Translations under genes and position numbers: made by a program
DNA from: Variovorax paradoxus
Lineage (GTDB): Bacteria; Pseudomonadota; Gammaproteobacteria; Burkholderiales; Burkholderiaceae_C
DNA: 64,000 nucleotides
Direction: 5' to 3'
NCBI RefSeq assembly: GCF_009498455.1
Contig: NZ_CP045644.1
Coordinates: forward strand, 3,165,001 to 3,229,000
Notes under the pieces: model-generated
Seen by the model: the letters and a program-made list of their open reading frames with translations, nothing else
Told to the model about the DNA's origin: nothing
Database searches by the model: none
In this document: positions 62,764 to 64,000 of the stretch, one piece after another
Layout: each line of letters opens with the position of its first letter
Numbering within the stretch: position 1 is the stretch's first letter

Positions 62764-63117
62764 ATGGCATCCATTACCCGCTTCCACGTCGGCCCGCGTC
62801 TGTCCGAGACCGCGGTGCACAACGGCACCATCTACCTCGCGGGCCAGGTGCCCGACGACACCACGCAGGACATCCGCGGCCAGACGGCCCAGGTGCTCGG
62901 CATGGTCGACCGCCTGCTGGCCGAGGCCGGCAGCGACAAGTCGCGCATCCTCATGACGCAGATCTTTTTGGCCGATATCGGCGACATCGGCGCCATGAAC
63001 GAGGTGTGGGACGCGTGGATTCCGGCCGGCAACACGCCGCCGCGCGCAACCGTGGAGGCCAAGATGGCCAACGCGGCTTACAAGATCGAGATCGTGGTGA
63101 CGGCCGCTCAGGCCTGA
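62764..63117 (+). CDS. RidA family protein
   Basis: 117 residues. YjgF/RidA fold that removes reactive enamine/imine intermediates. Conserved RATVEA with the arginine at about residue 92 and KIEIVVTAAQA at the end. Trimeric by family. Close to plsY, same strand. Confidence 0.92.
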   Translation: MASITRFHVGPRLSETAVHNGTIYLAGQVPDDTTQDIRGQTAQVLGMVDRLLAEAGSDKSRILMTQIFLADIGDIGAMNEVWDAWIPAGNTPPRATVEAKMANAAYKIEIVVTAAQA

Positions 63118-63127
63118 TCACAGGAGG

Positions 63128-63769
63128 TCAGTACCGCTTCTCGAGAATCATCTCGTCGGCATCGCGCCGCATCGAGAAGCGATTGAGAAAGCTGTTGCCC
63201 AGCAGCACATACGGCATGGGCTGTTGCGAGACGATGGCGTCGATGTCGTAGACCTCGACGTCGCCCACGCGCACGCTTTGCAGCCGCAGTCTGTAGCCCG
63301 GGGCGTTGCCGTTGGCGGTGCGCATCTGCACCAGCTGTCCCTTGCTGTAGTCGAGCCCGATGCGCTGGGCGTCGACTGCCGACAGCGCAATGGTGGTCGC
63401 GCCCGTGTCGAGCATGAAGGTGACGGCGCGGCCGTTGATCTGGCCCTGCGTCATGTAGTGGCCCCGGCTGTCGGCCGGCAGCACGATGCGGTTGCCGCTG
63501 CTGGCAACGCCGCCCCGGCCGATGCTCACGGGCGAATCCATGCGCAGCGAAAAACGCTTGCCCGCCGATTCGACCACCGCCTGGTCGGCCAGCAGCGACA
63601 CCAGCTTGACGCCCTGAAAGGTTTCCCCGACCGCCACCGTCTTGGGCGGCGCGCCGTTCACGATGAGGATGGCGCGGCTGCCGATGGAGCCGGTCAGCGT
63701 GACCGAGTCGGCGGCGTGCGCCCCCAAGGCCGCGGCCGAGCACAGCGCCGCGACGAGGAGCGCCTTCAT
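63128..63769 (-). CDS. Retropepsin-like aspartic protease, TIGR02281-like
   Basis: 213 residues. Signal peptide ending in AHA, then a domain with the catalytic D121-T-G-A in FMLDTGATTIALS, and a second-half segment YVLLGNSFLNRFSMRRD typical of clan AA retroviral-type enzymes in periplasm. Functions as a dimer in the family. Start ATG at 63769. Confidence 0.87.
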   Translation of the reverse strand: MKALLVAALCSAAALGAHAADSVTLTGSIGSRAILIVNGAPPKTVAVGETFQGVKLVSLLADQAVVESAGKRFSLRMDSPVSIGRGGVASSGNRIVLPADSRGHYMTQGQINGRAVTFMLDTGATTIALSAVDAQRIGLDYSKGQLVQMRTANGNAPGYRLRLQSVRVGDVEVYDIDAIVSQQPMPYVLLGNSFLNRFSMRRDADEMILEKRY

Positions 63770-63776
63770 GCGCGAA

Positions 63777-64000
63777 TCAGTCGCGGAAGTTGTTGAAGGA
63801 CACCGGCATGTCGGGCACGTCCTTCTTGATGAGGGCCATGGCGGCCTGCAGGTCGTCGCGCTTGGCGCCGGTGATGCGCACGGCATCGCCCTGGATCGCG
63901 GCCTGCACCTTGAGCTTGCTGTCCTTGATGATGCGGGTGATCTTCTTGGCCTGCTCGGTCTCGATGCCGTTCTTGATCTTGATGACCTGCTTGACCTTGT
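63777..64000 (-). CDS. yajQ: YajQ family nucleotide-binding protein (start outside window)
   Basis: Minus-strand frame open to the window end. The C-terminal 74 residues read [20 protein letters not shown] and end [25 protein letters not shown], the YajQ signature. Family members bind cyclic di-GMP in some species and interact with RNA or DNA. Its start lies outside. Confidence 0.92.
   Translation of the reverse strand, partial: KVKQVIKIKNGIETEQAKKITRIIKDSKLKVQAAIQGDAVRITGAKRDDLQAAMALIKKDVPDMPVSFNNFRD

Overview
The window is high-GC DNA from a betaproteobacterium of the Burkholderiales, family Comamonadaceae, most likely Variovorax or a close relative. The reasons are the housekeeping genes with their family-typical forms (orn, rsgA, phhB, prfB with its programmed frameshift, pepN, fbp, plsY), the codon use, and above all a catabolic locus whose gene content matches the auxin-degradation (iad) locus described from Variovorax. 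This is a reading by eye; no database was searched.

Layout. 1-8.6 kb is core genome: cobalamin CobD/CbiB (cut by the window edge), a HisC-type aminotransferase, an unrecognised protein, rsgA, phhB, an M48 CAAX-type protease, orn and a DEAD-box RNA helicase with a long glycine/arginine tail. 8.7-12.5 kb is a tight four-gene operon (octopine/nopaline-dehydrogenase-like, 3-hydroxyacyl-CoA dehydrogenase, an alpha/beta hydrolase without its catalytic triad, a quinone-oxidoreductase-like MDR). 12.5-38.6 kb is the catabolic locus, bracketed by two MarR regulators: indolepyruvate-oxidoreductase-type IorA/IorB, a reductase plus two Rieske oxygenase alpha/beta pairs, two acyl-CoA ligases, a thiolase-fold protein with a DUF35-SDR partner, an isatin-hydrolase/cyclase-family protein, three further SDRs, a Liv-type ABC importer with three different binding proteins, and a hotdog thioesterase.

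38.6-44.3 kb is a patchwork with an HTH regulator, tRNA-Pro, tRNA-His, an HNH endonuclease, small hypothetical genes and a lower-GC accessory patch carrying a PD-(D/E)XK-like nuclease next to tRNA-Thr. 44.3-50.7 kb is core again (fbp, lipoprotein, pepN, HAD phosphatase, prfB). Then come a Fic protein and a methionine/sulfur scavenging region: three MetQ binding proteins, one MetN-MetI pair, a shortened acireductone-dioxygenase-like protein and a NtaA/SnaA-type flavin monooxygenase. 58.7-64 kb holds an Asp/Glu racemase family protein, a hydrolase, an aldo/keto reductase, a YbaK deacylase, plsY, RidA, a retropepsin-like protease and the end of yajQ.

How the catabolic genes may work together. 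Known for Variovorax: IadC, IadD and IadE turn indole-3-acetic acid into 2-oxindole-3-acetic acid, and a Liv-type binding protein takes up the hormone. Inferred here from sequence: the second Rieske pair could hydroxylate C3; a CoA ligase would activate the acid; the thiolase-fold protein has lost both thiolase catalytic residues and sits beside a DUF35 protein, as in the Ltp2-ChsH2 retro-aldolases, so it could split the tertiary 3-hydroxyacyl-CoA into isatin and acetyl-CoA; the cyclase-family protein has the isatin hydrolase motif; isatinate is a 2-oxoacid, a plausible substrate for the IorAB-type enzyme giving 2-aminobenzoyl-CoA; and the thioesterase could release anthranilate. This chain is the main new proposal of the annotation.
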